Origin: Nicotiana tabacum
Taxonomy: Eukaryota > Streptophyta > Magnoliopsida > Solanales > Solanaceae
NCBI RefSeq assembly: GCF_000715075.1
Contig: NC_134087.1
Span: 157,963,436-158,027,435, forward strand
Reading direction: 5' to 3'
Length of the DNA stretch: 64,000 nt
The notes under the pieces were generated by a model. That model was not told the DNA's origin. It saw only the letters and a list, made by a program, of their open reading frames with translations, and did no database searches. Within the stretch, counting starts at the first letter, position 1. Each line of letters starts with the position of its first letter. A program made the position numbers and the translations under genes. This document shows, piece by piece, positions 1 through 12,119 of this stretch.

Positions 1-1535
1 AAACAATTCATTTATTTGATCAAACATACGGGTATGAGACAAAAATGACAGAATTAATCAAAGAAAAATATGAAAAATTAACAGGTTATTGAAACAAACA
101 ATTATACATGTAGGAAACAAAAGAAATAAGAGAAATACCTCTAAATCTTTAAACTTCATACGGACTCAAACTCAACTCGGATTCGGACTTTTTTTGAAAT
201 CAAACAGACCTTAGTCGAAGTATTTTCAACTGAAAATACTTTGACTAAGGTCGATTAAACCTCAATCCTTCGTTTGAATTGAAAAAGATTCCAAGATTGG
301 AAATTTTAGGGTTTCAGATCTTGGATTTTAAATCCGAACATTTCCGGGTAGATTCGAAGGGAACCAAAGACGACACAAGGGTGAGGGAAGCCTAGGGGTG
401 ATTTGGTGTTAGTTTAGAACAGATCTGGGTGAGTTCATGTTTGGCTCGAATCTTTAAATGAAGATTCGAGAAGCTCTGAGGTGATTCGAGCCAAACAAAC
501 ACCGGATCCATAACGAGGCAGGCTAGGGGGTGCTATGGTGTTAACCGTGGCTTGGTTGATTTAGATCTGAGTTTGTCTCGAATCTTCAAATGAAGATTCG
601 AGAAACTCCAGGGAGATTCGAACTCAATGGTTATCATATTCGGATAGAAGGTGTTCATGGGTGTTAAGGTGGTGACGGGCGGCGTTGTTGCCGCCGGGTT
701 TCAGGCGGTGGGGAATGAGGGCGGCTAGGGTTAGGGTGTGATTTCAGAGGGGATGATGAACAGTAGAGAAGAAGGGGGTGTTTAGTTAGGGGCCGGGGTA
801 GGGGTTTGGGCCTTATATAGGGGTGGGGTGGATTGATCTCATCCGTTGGATCAATTAAGATGCACGGTTGAGATCAATTCACTTAACCAAACGACATCGT
901 TTGGTTTAAGGTAGGGGGAAAGGGTTGAACCGGGTATTGGATCGGGTAAGGATTATGGGTTAGGGTGATGAGATCTCAGCCGTTGAATTGATCTAATCTA
1001 ACGGCCCTTGATGAATGATCACCAAACGACGTCGTTTGGCGTAGCTGAATTGGACCGGACCTGGGCATTTGGATTGGGCTGTGGGACAATTGTTTTATTT
1101 GGGCCTGGATTTCTATCCAGGTCCGATTATTTTATATTTGAAGCCTATTTTCCATTTCTCAATTTTATTCTTAATTAATAAAATCCTAATCAAAATCATA
1201 AAAACAAAATTATCATTACAAAAATACTAATTACCTTTTAATAACCATTAACACATAGATAAAACATTAATCACACAGTGAAACATTTGAAATAGAACCA
1301 ACGCATATTTTTTGTGATTTTATTTAAATTAATGCATAATTAAATCCTAGATATGCATGCAACATGTATTTTATTTTATTTTTCAATTTATTATGACAAA
1401 GTCAACATTTACGGACGTAACACCAATATTTAACAAACACCACGCAAATTTTAAAAATTGCACACTAAAGAAACTTATTTCATTTGTTGATTTATTTTGG
1501 AGTAGTTTTCGTGAGACAAAAATCACGTGCTCACA
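1..1535 (-). mobile_element. Partial LTR of a Tat/Ogre-like Gypsy element
   Basis: Read on the minus strand, the segment starts with TGTGAGCACGTGATTTTTG at 1535, which I recognise as the start of abundant Solanaceae Tat/Ogre-type LTRs. It continues through AT-rich sequence to a TATA-like CTATATAAGG (about 815-825). A CCCTAA-rich stretch follows, as is usual just downstream of the promoter in these LTRs. The plus strand also carries two copies of a palindromic AACGACGTCGTTTGG-type motif (about 890 and 1024). No open frame of interest is present. The other end lies outside the window, so LTR length, partner LTR and coding region cannot be judged. Family assignment rests on recall of the terminus and is moderately certain. 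Confidence 0.6.
815..826 (-). promoter_or_regulatory. TATA-like box in the left-edge LTR
   Basis: CCTATATAAGGCC on the minus strand lies between an AT-rich upstream part and a C-rich, TATA-less downstream part, the position expected for the U3/R promoter of this LTR. Only sequence position supports it. Confidence 0.4.
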
Positions 1536-1540
1536 GGCGC

Positions 1541-1571
1541 CATCACGACCGGGTTGATTTTGGGGTCGTGA
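1541..1571 (+). repeat. LTR 3'-terminus fragment with terminal palindrome
   Basis: ATCACGACC and GGTCGTGAT flank an 11 bp loop here. The same arrangement closes the LTRs at 13119, 21191 and (on the other strand) 2703. It looks like the last 30 or so bases of a plus-oriented LTR, cut off upstream by the Tat/Ogre-like LTR. No primer-binding site follows, so it is probably the end of a 3' or solo LTR. It is short, and the call depends on similarity to the other termini. Confidence 0.45.
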
Positions 1572-2688
1572 TAATTGTTTACCTCGAAAATACGAGTAAT
1601 AATTAAATTTAATTTATTGTTTTAAAGATACGTGATTTAGTTCAATACTAATTAATAACCAAAAAATTTGATGTATAAATGAAAGGAATAATTAAGACCA
1701 AACTAGAATGTAGACCAGTTTCGACCTCGAACCAAAGTGACCTCGAGATAGATCAAGAAAAGTAAGGCAAGAAAAATAAAGCTAAATGACAATCTTGATG
1801 AATAATGAGCGAGAAAGTAAGAGAGTATGCTTAGTTGTTGCCTTAATAAAATCTACCTTCGTAGCATTTGAACCCGCAAATCGCTACTAACTTCAAACCT
1901 TTCTGGAGATCATTTTTCTCTAGTCGTCGACATTAGAAACACCGACTATATCCTGAACCACCGCACATCACGATCTCTGACAGTCGCCTCTCCATTATTA
2001 TTTCACAATATCCCTCCCCATAGGCGAATTAAAGGAAACCATAACACCGGCGATCTCAACATATTCAATCAAAGGCGACGATACCACGTCATAGATGAAA
2101 GTTCCACCACACTCGAAACTACCAAGTCTCGTTACTCCATCAAACCAAACTTGAACATTCTCAGCCCGATTGCCTTTCCCCTGCCGGGAATAAAATACCG
2201 AATTATCTAGATCATGCACTGAGTAAACCTCCATTCAAGTCATTCACTGCCTTGATACGTAGGCAACCATCCTACCATCATATCAATACCGCGGAATAAT
2301 CGTTCGTAAGCATCATGGCAACCTGTGCCTAGCCTCAAAGCCCTCAGAAGTACTGCTACTAAGCTGAAACGACAGAATATCCTTCCACAAGGCGATGATA
2401 ATAGCTCAAAAAACCCCGCAGGGAGAAACACCCTGCACCACATTCGTAGTACCATTACATTCCTTAAATTCTTGATTTATAACCAGCGGCTCGCGTCGCG
2501 TAAGATTGAATAGGAAGGAAATAAAGGCATAGGCCTCAAAGGAATCAAACCGCACGATGAGGAATCAAGAAGGGAAGTACTCCTAACAGCCCTGTAGCCT
2601 CCTGAAGATAAGTACAGACGTCTCCGTACTAATCCGCGAGACTCTACTAGACTTGCTCATGACTCGTGAGACCTAAGGGAACCTAGTG
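1572..2688 (-). mobile_element. Internal region of a non-autonomous LTR element
   Basis: This DNA follows the primer-binding site of the minus-strand LTR element. It holds only two short open frames (2240-2455 and 1998-2234), and neither resembles gag or pol. I recognise the sequence style as a very common Solanaceae LTR-element leader/internal sequence without known coding capacity, which would make this a LARD-type element. The internal part fades into AT-rich sequence near 1700, and the expected 3' LTR is not present, so the element is truncated on the low-coordinate side. Confidence 0.5.
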
Positions 2689-2702
2689 CTCTGATACCAT
2701 GT
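2689..2702 (-). other. Primer-binding site (initiator tRNA-Met type)
   Basis: The plus strand reads GCTCTGATACCAT next to the LTR end. On the minus strand this is ATGGTATCAGAGC, the usual plant match to the 3' end of initiator tRNA-Met. It fixes the orientation of the element. Confidence 0.75.
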
Positions 2703-5529
2703 TGTCACGATCCAAAATCCACTCAGGGTCGTGATGCCACCAGACACCACTGTCAGGCAAGCCAACCATAATTTACTAGCAATTTCTAATTTTAGTTATT
2801 TCCAAAATCACTTTTTTATCGGTCTTACCAATACATAGGAAATGTTTCTGAATAAGTAGTGAAACACTTAACAACTTTTAAAATTTCTGAATAAACCTAT
2901 AGACATCCCAGAACCCGGTGTCACAAGTACAAGAGCAATTTCTAAGAGATAATGTAACACAACAACCGTCCAGAATACAATATCGGACAGAAAATAAATA
3001 CAGTAATCTAGAAGAGACTCTGCTAGCCGCGGGTCGTCTCGAGAAGTGCAGCTTACCTAAATCTGTATCAACCATGCCGCTATGTCGCTAAGCCACTAGT
3101 CACATATGAACCTGTGCAACAAAAATGTACAGCAAGTATAGTATGAGTACGAAAACAACGTGTACCCAATGAGTATCCCGTCTAATCTCGAAGAAGTAGA
3201 GACGAGGGGTCAACTTCGACACTTACTAGTGGTCCAATAATGTTATATCAATAATATATTAAATCGGATATTTATAAACATGTTTGCAATTCAATAGGTT
3301 GAAGCAAGTAGACAATTCTTTCTTTTATAGGAAATTTCCAAATTTCTCTTCACCATAAGCCGGGAAGAGGCAATAACAACTTCAATAAGTTTCAAGGCAA
3401 ACAATACAAGCATGCGCAAATCATGCCGAGGACGTATGGTCTGATCCAATAGAAAATAAATTGTGCACTGCCGAGGGTCGAACGGCGTGAACCATAGATG
3501 CATCTATTTAATCTACCAAGGAGTTCGGCCCGTTCCAAAATTAAACACACACGGACAATAAATAGAGAAGACAACATGGAATAATTATCCAAAGAAAAGC
3601 CAATTCACTTTTAACAATTTAAGAAAATGAAGTTTAAATCTTTTTAGAAATTCAGTTACTAATTCGATGTGATTTAAGCAATTCAAGTTGTCAATAAGTT
3701 TACAAATAATCCAAGTATAGCATACTTTTGGGTCTTAGACTACCCGGACAATAGCATAATAGTAGCTACGCACGGACTCTCATCACCTTGTGCGTATGTA
3801 GCCCCCACAAATAGGAGCACATAACCAAATAACACACCTATGGGGACAATTCCCTCTTACAAGGTTAGAAAGGAGACTCACCTCGCTCCGAAGATCCATA
3901 ACCGGTATTCCACGCCCTTCCGAAGACTCGAATCAATGTTAAATGCTCCAAAACTTGTTGTTGATGATGAAAAACCATTAATAAATGATCAATTACTCAT
4001 TACAATCCAATTCATAGCAATTCCTAACCCCGATCGAAAAGTTGACAAAATTGCCCTTGGGCCCACGTGCCCGAATTTCTAAATTTTTTGAAGATAAAGT
4101 TTACCCATGAACTCACGAACTCAAATATATGATTTTCTCTTAATTCCATACCCAAAATCGTGGTCAAATTCCAAGAATATCAATTTTCTAGGTTTTCCCT
4201 CAAACCCCAAGTTTCTACCAATTTACATGTTAAATCCGTACATAATCAATATATTTAACTCAAGATAGGTGGGGTTAGCTTACTTTATCATTGATGATGA
4301 AAATTCCCTCTTGAAGCTCCCCAAAATCATCCACACCAAATGAAAAATGGGAGAAAAATGACCATCTCTCGATTTTTTGAAATGAACACACTACCTCAGC
4401 ACTTTCCGCGCCTGCAGTCCCTTGGCCGCTTTTGCGGTTCCGCAGGTGCGAGCAACCCTACCGCTTCTGCGGTTTCCTCTAGTCTCCCCATTTCCGCTTC
4501 TGCGCTTCTTCTTCCGTAGATGCGGTCCTGCTTCGGCGGCAACTCGGCCGCATCTGCGGTCCCAGCCTTCTCCATTCTCAACCGCATCTACGCTCTTTTG
4601 GCCGATTCTGCGGCTCTGCACCTACGGCCAAAACTTCGCAAGTGCGGTTATACCAGATATCAGCTGCTTCAGTCCTTTTTTATTTTTCCAAATTCGATTC
4701 GTTAACCACTCGGAATCCACCCGAGGCCCCCCGGAACCTCAACCAATCATACCAACTAGTCCCAAAACAGGTTACAGACTTGCTTGAGGCTTCAAATCAT
4801 AACAAACAACGCTAAAATCATGAATCGACCTCCAATCCAAGCTTTATGAACTTCAGAATTTCAAACTACAATGTTCGATGTTTAAACCCATCAAATCATG
4901 TCCGATTGACCTCAAATTTTGCACACAAGTCATATTTGACATTACGGACCTACTCCAACTTTCGGAATGGGATTCCGACCGCGATATCAAAAAGTCCACT
5001 TCCGATCAAACTTCTTAAAAACCTCTTATTTTCTATCTTTAGCTAAATAACTTCAAAATGACCTACGGACCTCCAAATTGACTTCTGATCACGCTCCCAA
5101 CTCTAGAATTAGCATACGGAGCTACTCCTAGACTCGGAATCCCAAACGGACATCGATAACGCTGAAATACACTTCAAGCCAAACTTATGAAATTTCTTCA
5201 AAAATGCTAACTTCCACAATAGGCGCCAAAACGCTCTCGGGTCATCTAAAACCCGATCCAAGCATACGCCCGAGTCCGAAATCATCATACGAACCTGCTG
5301 GAACCTTCAGATCCCGATTCGAGGTCGTTTACTCTGAAATCCAATCTTAGTTAATTTCTTCCAACTTAAAGCTTCCGAAATGAGAATTCTCTTTCCAAAT
5401 CAACTCCGAACTTCCCGAAATTCAATTCCGACCACGTGTATAAGTCATAATATCTAAAGTGAAGCTGCTCATGGCCTTAAATTGCTGAATGGCGCATTAG
5501 AACTCAAAACGACCGGTCGGGTCATTACA
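2703..5529 (-). mobile_element. 5' LTR (2827 bp) of the minus-strand non-autonomous element
   Basis: On the minus strand the LTR starts TGTAATGACCCGACCGG at 5529 and ends GGATCGTGACA at 2703, so it has TG...CA ends and adjoins the primer-binding site. The terminal 35 bases again form an inverted repeat (CACGA...TCGTG). A GC-rich block with repeated CCGC...GCGG motifs sits at 4390-4640. The small open frames inside, including one of 121 codons at 4422, are GC-driven chance frames and are not annotated. The element is long for an LTR but typical of the Gypsy families in this window. Confidence 0.7.
4390..4640. repeat. GC-rich palindromic block in the LTR
   Basis: There are repeated short inverted units such as CCGCTTCTGCGG and CCGCATCTGCGG. 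This stands out sharply from the AT-rich surroundings. Similar blocks occur in the LTRs at 10820-11190, 18990-19265, 52130-52360 and 60030-60250. Confidence 0.6.
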
Positions 5530-7982
5530 GGGCAAGAACAATACAATTGAAAGGTAAGTTATTAGGTAAAACTAGTCTTCCTTTAATAGACCCGAAATTA
5601 AGCCACAATAGGGGCTCAAAAACGTGTAGGATTCTGTATGTAGAATCCTACTCTAACTCAAAAGGATAACTTTTCTCCCAAGCTACTTTTTACCCAAGTA
5701 TGTCCAGGTTTTTACTAGGTATAGCAGGGACAACAGAAATAATAAGAGGCTACTAATTATAGTATTAATTCGAAATTAGCATGAATTAATTCTTACTATA
5801 ACTAATTGCAATTTATTCCACTAAAAACTGCAATTGAACTCCTCAATATGAATTTCGAAAATTCATTAATACTTATTTTAGCTCCCCATGTTAAGATTTC
5901 AAATAACAGTTAATTAAATTAAATCACTGAAAATGTAATTCAATTAACTAATTAAATCCTTTATAATTCCGCTTAAACTATTTCATGTGACAGATACAAA
6001 ATTCACCGGTCGGGTTTTCACATGAAAACTTATAAGCTTACATAAAAGGGTATCATCAAACCCAAAATCGAGTCATGGATTCTATCAACTAATTATTATT
6101 CACAAATGTTATTCGTTATTTTCTCTACTTGGTCCGTTCAATATACACTGAGTATACTAGCACAAGGAGTTGGAGTAAAACTACTCCCATAATCAAGACA
6201 AATTATACGATAATCTTGTGCTACAATCATCAAGATATTTTGTCCAACAATATCTTTGATTGTGAACATAGTTTATTAATTATGCGAACCAACAATTTAA
6301 TCTTCTGTGCATGAGCTAAGACTCCATATACTAAATTGTCTACTACATAACTAAAATGACACACATGTAAAAAATGATCTATTTAAAATAGTACCTTATT
6401 GAATTGAATAAATTAAATAAATAATTATTTCATAAAGAATAATATATAAAACTATGTCTAAACCACATGGTTAATAGTACATCCCAACAGCGCTTCCCTC
6501 GAATGGGGTCTTATGCGATGCGAATCCGGATATAGTCGGGCTCTAATACGAGTACCGGACATCGAGTGGGACACCAAAGAAAAGATAAGTCACTTATATA
6601 TGGAGGCAAGGCATTTAATATCCGTTTACACATAACACTCTGGCTCTTGATCAGATCATGAAAAAGAATGACATAAATAAAGAATTACTTTAGTACAAAA
6701 TGGACGTGACGAAAGGTCACAGGAAACTATGCTCCATTAATATTGAGTTGCATCAAAGCATTTACTTGATAATCCTTAATCGGATATAAGTCATTTAACT
6801 AATTGAGGAGCGAGATTAAAATTAAAATTGCATGAGTTCAACCAATATTATATTTTTTTGAATTATAGGCTCACAATTTTATACATTTATTGAAACTTCA
6901 TCGGTCTTTACATATATTTCTATGTTTCATGTCAAAATATTGAGTTCAGTTGAACGAAACTACAAAAAGAGGCTACATAAGCCGTTGAGCTAAATGATGT
7001 AAAAGAATTAGTACACTATCATGTCTACAAAATGTACCTACGAATAATCGTGCATAAAAAAATAAGATTAGTATAAAAAAATTGGGCATTGGGTCTAACT
7101 TAATTTCAAAAGCGAGCTTAAGACATAGAGGATTATCCAATCATATTAAAGAAACCACCCTTCCCTTAAACCATCGATATAGGACTCTTCACACTACGTC
7201 CATTACTCAATTGGTCACTCAATTATTCAAAATCACCTAGTAAAATCATGTTTCCTTTGTTTGTAACATGGTCACTTAACTATTTCCATAGCACTCGGAA
7301 AGTCACTTAACTAGATTTCTCAAACTTTTGATAGCCAAATACCTATTTACCTTCTAAATTATCAATTTTGATCTCTTTTTAATACTTTTTTAATATTATG
7401 ACTTTTCTCTTTTTACTCTATATTATTGACTTACCTATAGAATAAGTAAAATTTATTTATAAAATAAATAAAAAAGAGTTTTCACGCATATACTATTGGA
7501 ACAAAATAATTGAGCAAAGTTTTTAAGCATATATAATGTAAATTATAAATACTTCTATATTTTTACCGAAAATATTATTCATTTGTATTACATGCACAAA
7601 TATATCCTTTAAAAGCTTTTATTATCTTTCATTCTCAATTGTGTAAATAGATTTTTGAGTTTTAATTGTTATTATCAAATTTTTTTGATACAAATGGATT
7701 ATACTAATTAAATGTTTTTTGTGTTCAATTATTTTATTCATCAATTTCATGTGCATAAACTTTTATTTTATAAATCAATCCTAATTTTTAATATAATATT
7801 TATGTGATTTTAAAAAAAATAATTAACTGAAACAAGTTACACACAATACGCATATGTTAAGGCTAGTTAGAAATAATTTAAATAGAGGGGTGAATGGATT
7901 TGATTAGTTTCACTAGCATTTGACAGATTGGATCAAATTATCCATAAATTCAGCATCCCAATTACAATTTATTCAGTTTAAA
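5530..7982. other. AT-rich intergenic DNA, no gene seen
   Basis: I see no coding frame or splice-consistent exon chain. The region holds a SINE-like patch (6484-6600) and, around 7190-7330, a run of TCACTTAACT-type phrases that resembles the terminal part of a plant MITE or Mutator-like element without a partner end. Confidence 0.5.
6484..6600 (+). repeat. Possible tRNA-derived SINE
   Basis: The stretch with CGAATGGGGTCTTATGCG, then GGATATAGTCGGGCTC, then GTACCGGACATCGAG is a sequence I recognise as a high-copy Solanaceae dispersed repeat. GATGCGAATCC could be a decayed B box. The tail is only weakly A-rich and no target duplication was found, so the SINE class is tentative. Confidence 0.35.
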
Positions 7983-7990
7983 GTTCAAAT

Positions 7991-9035
7991 CAATGTTTTA
8001 AAAGGCGGGGGCGTGAGGCGAGGCATTTTATTTCTGACGAGGCGAGGCGTAAGCCTTGAGACATGGGGCGTAAGTCTCATGAATCTTTAAATTTTACTAA
8101 TTTCAAGAACTTTAAGACAGTACAAAATAAAAAATAATTATAAAATTACATTTAAATCACAAAAATATAACAAATAATCTATTTAAAATATTTATAAATT
8201 ATAATTCAACTACGAATAATACGAAAAGTATGACATATATCATAATATGCAAATTTGCTGCAACGTCGTTACAACTCAAACATCAAAAGCAATATATCCG
8301 ATACGAAATTTTCTATGTATCTCGTAAAGAGTAATGAATCTTGAAAGAATTTCAATATTATAATTTGTTATTTTTTTTAAATACTTTTTTTATTTAATAT
8401 ACTTTTTATTTAAAAAAGAATTTATATAAAAACATAATTCACAATTTAAATATGATTCTAAAACACCATTCATTTGTAAGTTTCAACAAGTTAATAAAGT
8501 GACACATAATTCACCATATAATACCATGATAACTAATTATCTATAAATAGTTACTAGCTAATATTGAGCTATCAAATTAACAAGTATTGTATCTCGTAAA
8601 CGTGAAAAAAATAATATTTAGAAAAATAATCATAAAAAAATTATGGACTATTATATAGTAAAGACATAACAAAAGTTAATAAATAAATACTTTTTAAATG
8701 AAAGATTTACTTAAAATTAACTATCATAGTAGTCTTAGTAGATAACGTGCAATAATTTTTATTTTAATTATGACATAAAATACTCTCAACTTAATAATTT
8801 ACAATTAGGAAAAAAATAATTTTGAATAGTCAACGATTTATTAAGAAAATTTGATGATTTACAAAGTTAATTACATAAACTTCTATTAGGCGAACCCAGT
8901 ACGCTGGGCGATGGGCGTGTCCGGGGCGTAAGTCTCATGGAACTAAGTCCCACACATAAGTCCAGGGGCATTTTACGAGTGCTCCGCCCCGGAGCGAGCC
9001 CCGGACGAGTCCCAATTCTGTCTTTTAAAACAGAG
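7991..9035. mobile_element. hAT-like non-autonomous element (1045 bp, TSD GTTCAAAT)
   Basis: A perfect 8 bp direct repeat GTTCAAAT lies at 7983-7990 and 9036-9043. Immediately inside are imperfect inverted ends, CAATGTTTTAAAAGGC and CTCTGTTTTAAAAGAC (second read on the minus strand). An 8 bp duplication and a CARNG-like first pentamer at one end fit the hAT superfamily. Both ends carry G-rich phrases with GGCGTAAGTCTCATG. The interior is AT-rich and has no transposase frame, so it would depend on another element for movement. Confidence 0.6.
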
Positions 9036-9147
9036 GTTCAAATTACGCTTGCATTAATTCCAAAATATTCTCCTACAGTCTGGGAAACTATATTTGTAGT
9101 TTTCTTTAAAGAAAATGCTGTGTAAAAAATGAAAAGAACGCTTTCTC

Positions 9148-9371
9148 TGTTATAAAATGAAAGCAATGCAGTAAGATGTAAATAAGAAGATATAGAAAGA
9201 AGGGAGAAGTGTTTTCTTCTTTCACTTTGGTGTATCTTTCCATTGCAATTGCATGGCCTTTTATAGGCATAAAAAGTAAAGATGATGGACATAGAGTAGG
9301 AGATTTAATCTTTAAGTTATTCACAATATGGGCATCCAATGTAGCATCCAATGTACAAACTATTCATAACA
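9148..9371 (-). repeat. 3' LTR of the minus-strand Copia element
   Basis: It spans 224 bp and matches 25961-26184 except at 7 sites. The terminal inverted TGTTAT/ATAACA is intact. The 3' end of this LTR faces the TTCTC duplication. Confidence 0.93.
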
Positions 9372-9381
9372 CTCCCCCTTG
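9372..9381 (-). other. Polypurine tract of the Copia element
   Basis: On the minus strand AAGGGGGAG directly precedes the LTR start TGTTATGAATAG, the expected place for plus-strand priming. Confidence 0.8.
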
Positions 9382-9563
9382 GATGTCCATGTAAGATAAT
9401 GTGCCTCATTAAGAACTTACAAAAAAAATATTAGGATGTACATAGTTATTTATAATATGCATTGCTTGCTGCCTCATTAAAAATTTTACCAGAAAAACCC
9501 AGTGGGACAAAACCTTGGTTAAGGAAAAGAGTGCAGTGTGTAGTTACTCCTCCTGATGAAAAA

Positions 9564-10147
9564 TCACTTAATGTCTCGAAGACGATGCATTCTAATCTTA
9601 TATATCAGCTTTTCAAATATTGAGGTTGGTAATGTCATAGTGAACAGATCAGCCAAATTATCACTTGAACGAACTTGTTGTACATCTATTTCATCATTCT
9701 TCTGAAGATCATGAGTGAAAAAGAATTTCGGTGAAATGTGTTTTGTTCTATCTCCTTTGATATATCCTCCTTTCAATTGAGCTATGCATGCAACATTATC
9801 TTCATACAATATTGTTGGAATATTTTCTTTCGAAGAAAGACCACGTGTTTGCTGAATGTGTTGAGTTATAGATCTCAACCAAACGCATTCTCGACTTGCT
9901 TCGTGAATGGCTATTATCTCTGCATGATTTGAAAAAGTAGCAACTATAGTTTGTTTTGTCGAACGCCATGATATGGTTGTACCTCCACTTGTAAATAAAT
10001 AGCCTGTTTGAGATCGACCTTTGTGTGGATCAGACAAATATCTTACATCTGCATAACCAATCAATGATGGCTTGGATTCATTTGAATAAAATAAACTCAT
10101 ATTAATGGTCCCTTGGAGGTATCTGAATATATGTTTAATACTATTTC
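9564..10147 (-). pseudogene. Copia RNase H domain (C-terminal pol fragment)
   Basis: The minus-strand frame reads through ...GYADVRYLSDPHKGRSQTGY, then TTISWRSTKQTIVA, then the tRNA-like C-terminal half with RTKHISPKFFFTH. These are the hallmark blocks of the Copia RNase H domain, including the first catalytic Asp (YAD). The Glu position in the usual SxxEAE block is changed (SNHAEI). The fragment ends before the polypurine tract. Its upstream continuation lies at 21192 and beyond: the Gypsy element inserted in the codons between the RT C-terminus and the RYLQGT motif. It is the 3' piece of a split, decayed gene. Confidence 0.85.
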
Positions 10148-11204
10148 AGTGTTGTGACGACCCGGCCCGCCATCTCATGAGTTGCCGCTCCGTTTTCCCC
10201 ATTTTTAGCTTCCTTATGTTTCATTATCCATATCTTGTATAATCGAGTTGATTTGAAGTGGTTTTAATAAGAAATAAGACACTTAGTCTCTTTTAAGAAG
10301 GCTTAAGTTGGAAAAGTCAACCGGATATTGACTTATGTGTTAGAGGGTTCGGATGTAAGTTCCGATGGTTCGGTTAGCTTTGGGAGGTGATTTGTGACTT
10401 AGGAGAGTGATCGGAAGTGGTTTTGGAGGTACGATGTAGAATTAGGCTTGAATTGGCGAAGTTAGTATTTTGGTGAATTCCGGTTGATAGGGAGATTTTG
10501 ATACGAGGGTCGGAATGGAATTCCGAGAGTTTCTGTAGCTTCGTTATGTCATTTTGGACTTGTCTGCAAAATTTGAGGTCATTCGGACGTGGTTTGGTTG
10601 GGTTTTTGATCAAAAATGGAATTTGGAAGTTCTTGAGATTCATAGGCTTGAATTCGATGTGATTTGATGATTTTGGTGTTAGTCGAGGTGTTTTGATGAT
10701 TGGAATGAGGTTGAATAATGTTTAGATGCGTTAGTGCTTTTGGTTGAGAACCCGAAAGCCTCGGGTGTGTTTCGGGTGAGTTTTGAGCGAGTACGGACAC
10801 CCCGAAACTTAGAAAAATGGAGGGAGCAGCAGTTTTGGCGCGGACCGCGCTCCTTTTCGCACTGGGCGCGCTGGCCTAGTGCTGGACGCGTCAAAGTGGC
10901 CGCGGCTGCGGTTGTGAAGACTGCAGGTTGCTGGTCCTACTTCGGAAGCTCATATCGTTTGATCTACAAAAAATTTTGAGGTAATTAAAAAACGAAAATT
11001 GTAGCCCTTCGTGTCTAGTTTCCAGAAAGCTAAAGATATCACAATTTGGACATCTGTAGCGAACGTTATGGCCAAAATACTAAAGCCTGTCCCTGTAGAG
11101 CAAGACCTGCGCGGTCGCGATCGTTTTTGCGTGGACCCCACTGGTTTTGCGCGGACCGCGGTTATTTTTGTGCGGTCAGCGGTGTCGGAATCCGAGGGGT
11201 ACTC

Positions 11205-11213
11205 TATAAATAT
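11205..11213 (+). promoter_or_regulatory. TATA box in the 5' LTR of Gypsy A
   Basis: TATAAATAT lies just downstream of the GC-rich palindromic block. The same motif is at 19285 in the 3' LTR. It probably marks the U3/R promoter; the transcription start would be about 30 bp downstream. Confidence 0.6.
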
Positions 11214-12119
11214 GAGGTTTTGGGTTTTATTTAATATTTTGACCTAGAGAGCTCGGATTTTGGCGATTTTTCGAAGGTTTTTCAAGAAATTCATCGGGAT
11301 AAGTGATTTTAACTCAGATTTTGCTAGAATACATGAACCTATCACTGAATTCATAATTTAATTCAAAATTTGAAATGGAATTTGGGAAGAAAATTGTGAA
11401 ACCTTTCAAAAATGTAAAATGATGATTTGAAGGACCAAATGATATCGGAATTCGATAATTTTGGTATGATTAGACTCGTGAGGGCATGAGGATTCTGAAA
11501 ATGTAAATTTTACCCAATTTCGAGACGTGGGCCCGGGGCTCGGGTTTTGCTAATTTCGAGATTCTTGATATTTTTCGATTGTTTTCGATTGGGTATTGTC
11601 CCCTTAGCATATTGTGATGTATTCGCTCTGATTTTGGTTAGATTCTATGCGCGTGGAGGCCGATTGGAGGGGCAAAGACGTCGCGAGCTAGAGATTTCAC
11701 CTGTTCGAGGTGAGTAATGATTGTAAATGATGTCCTGAGGGTTTGAAACCCCGGATTTGCACATCGTAGTGCTATATTGAGGCTAGATACGCGCTGGATG
11801 ATGAGCGTGGGGTCTTTTACCACTGGGGATTGTGACTTGGTCCATCCTAATTGATGATTTTACCGAATATTTGACTGAAATTTATTTGTTATCATCATGA
11901 TCTGGGCGGATTGCCATATTTGGGCTTCGTGCTAACTAATTGAACCCTTCGGGGATTTTTATCATTGTTTCCTCACTGTTTTGACTTATTACTTGAACTC
12001 AATCCTGTTTATCTCTACTGTTTTGCAAACTCAGCCACTTTTACTCAGATTGGAAACTTAAATGATATTTCTAAATGATGTTTTGGCTGAGAACTACTAT
12101 TTTACTAATGCCCGAAGGG

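Noticed and set aside
4422..4787. 121-codon open frame in the left LTR
   Set aside because: It lies in the GC-rich palindromic block of an LTR, is low complexity (Phe/Pro/Arg-rich) and has competing frames on both strands. Nothing marks it as coding.
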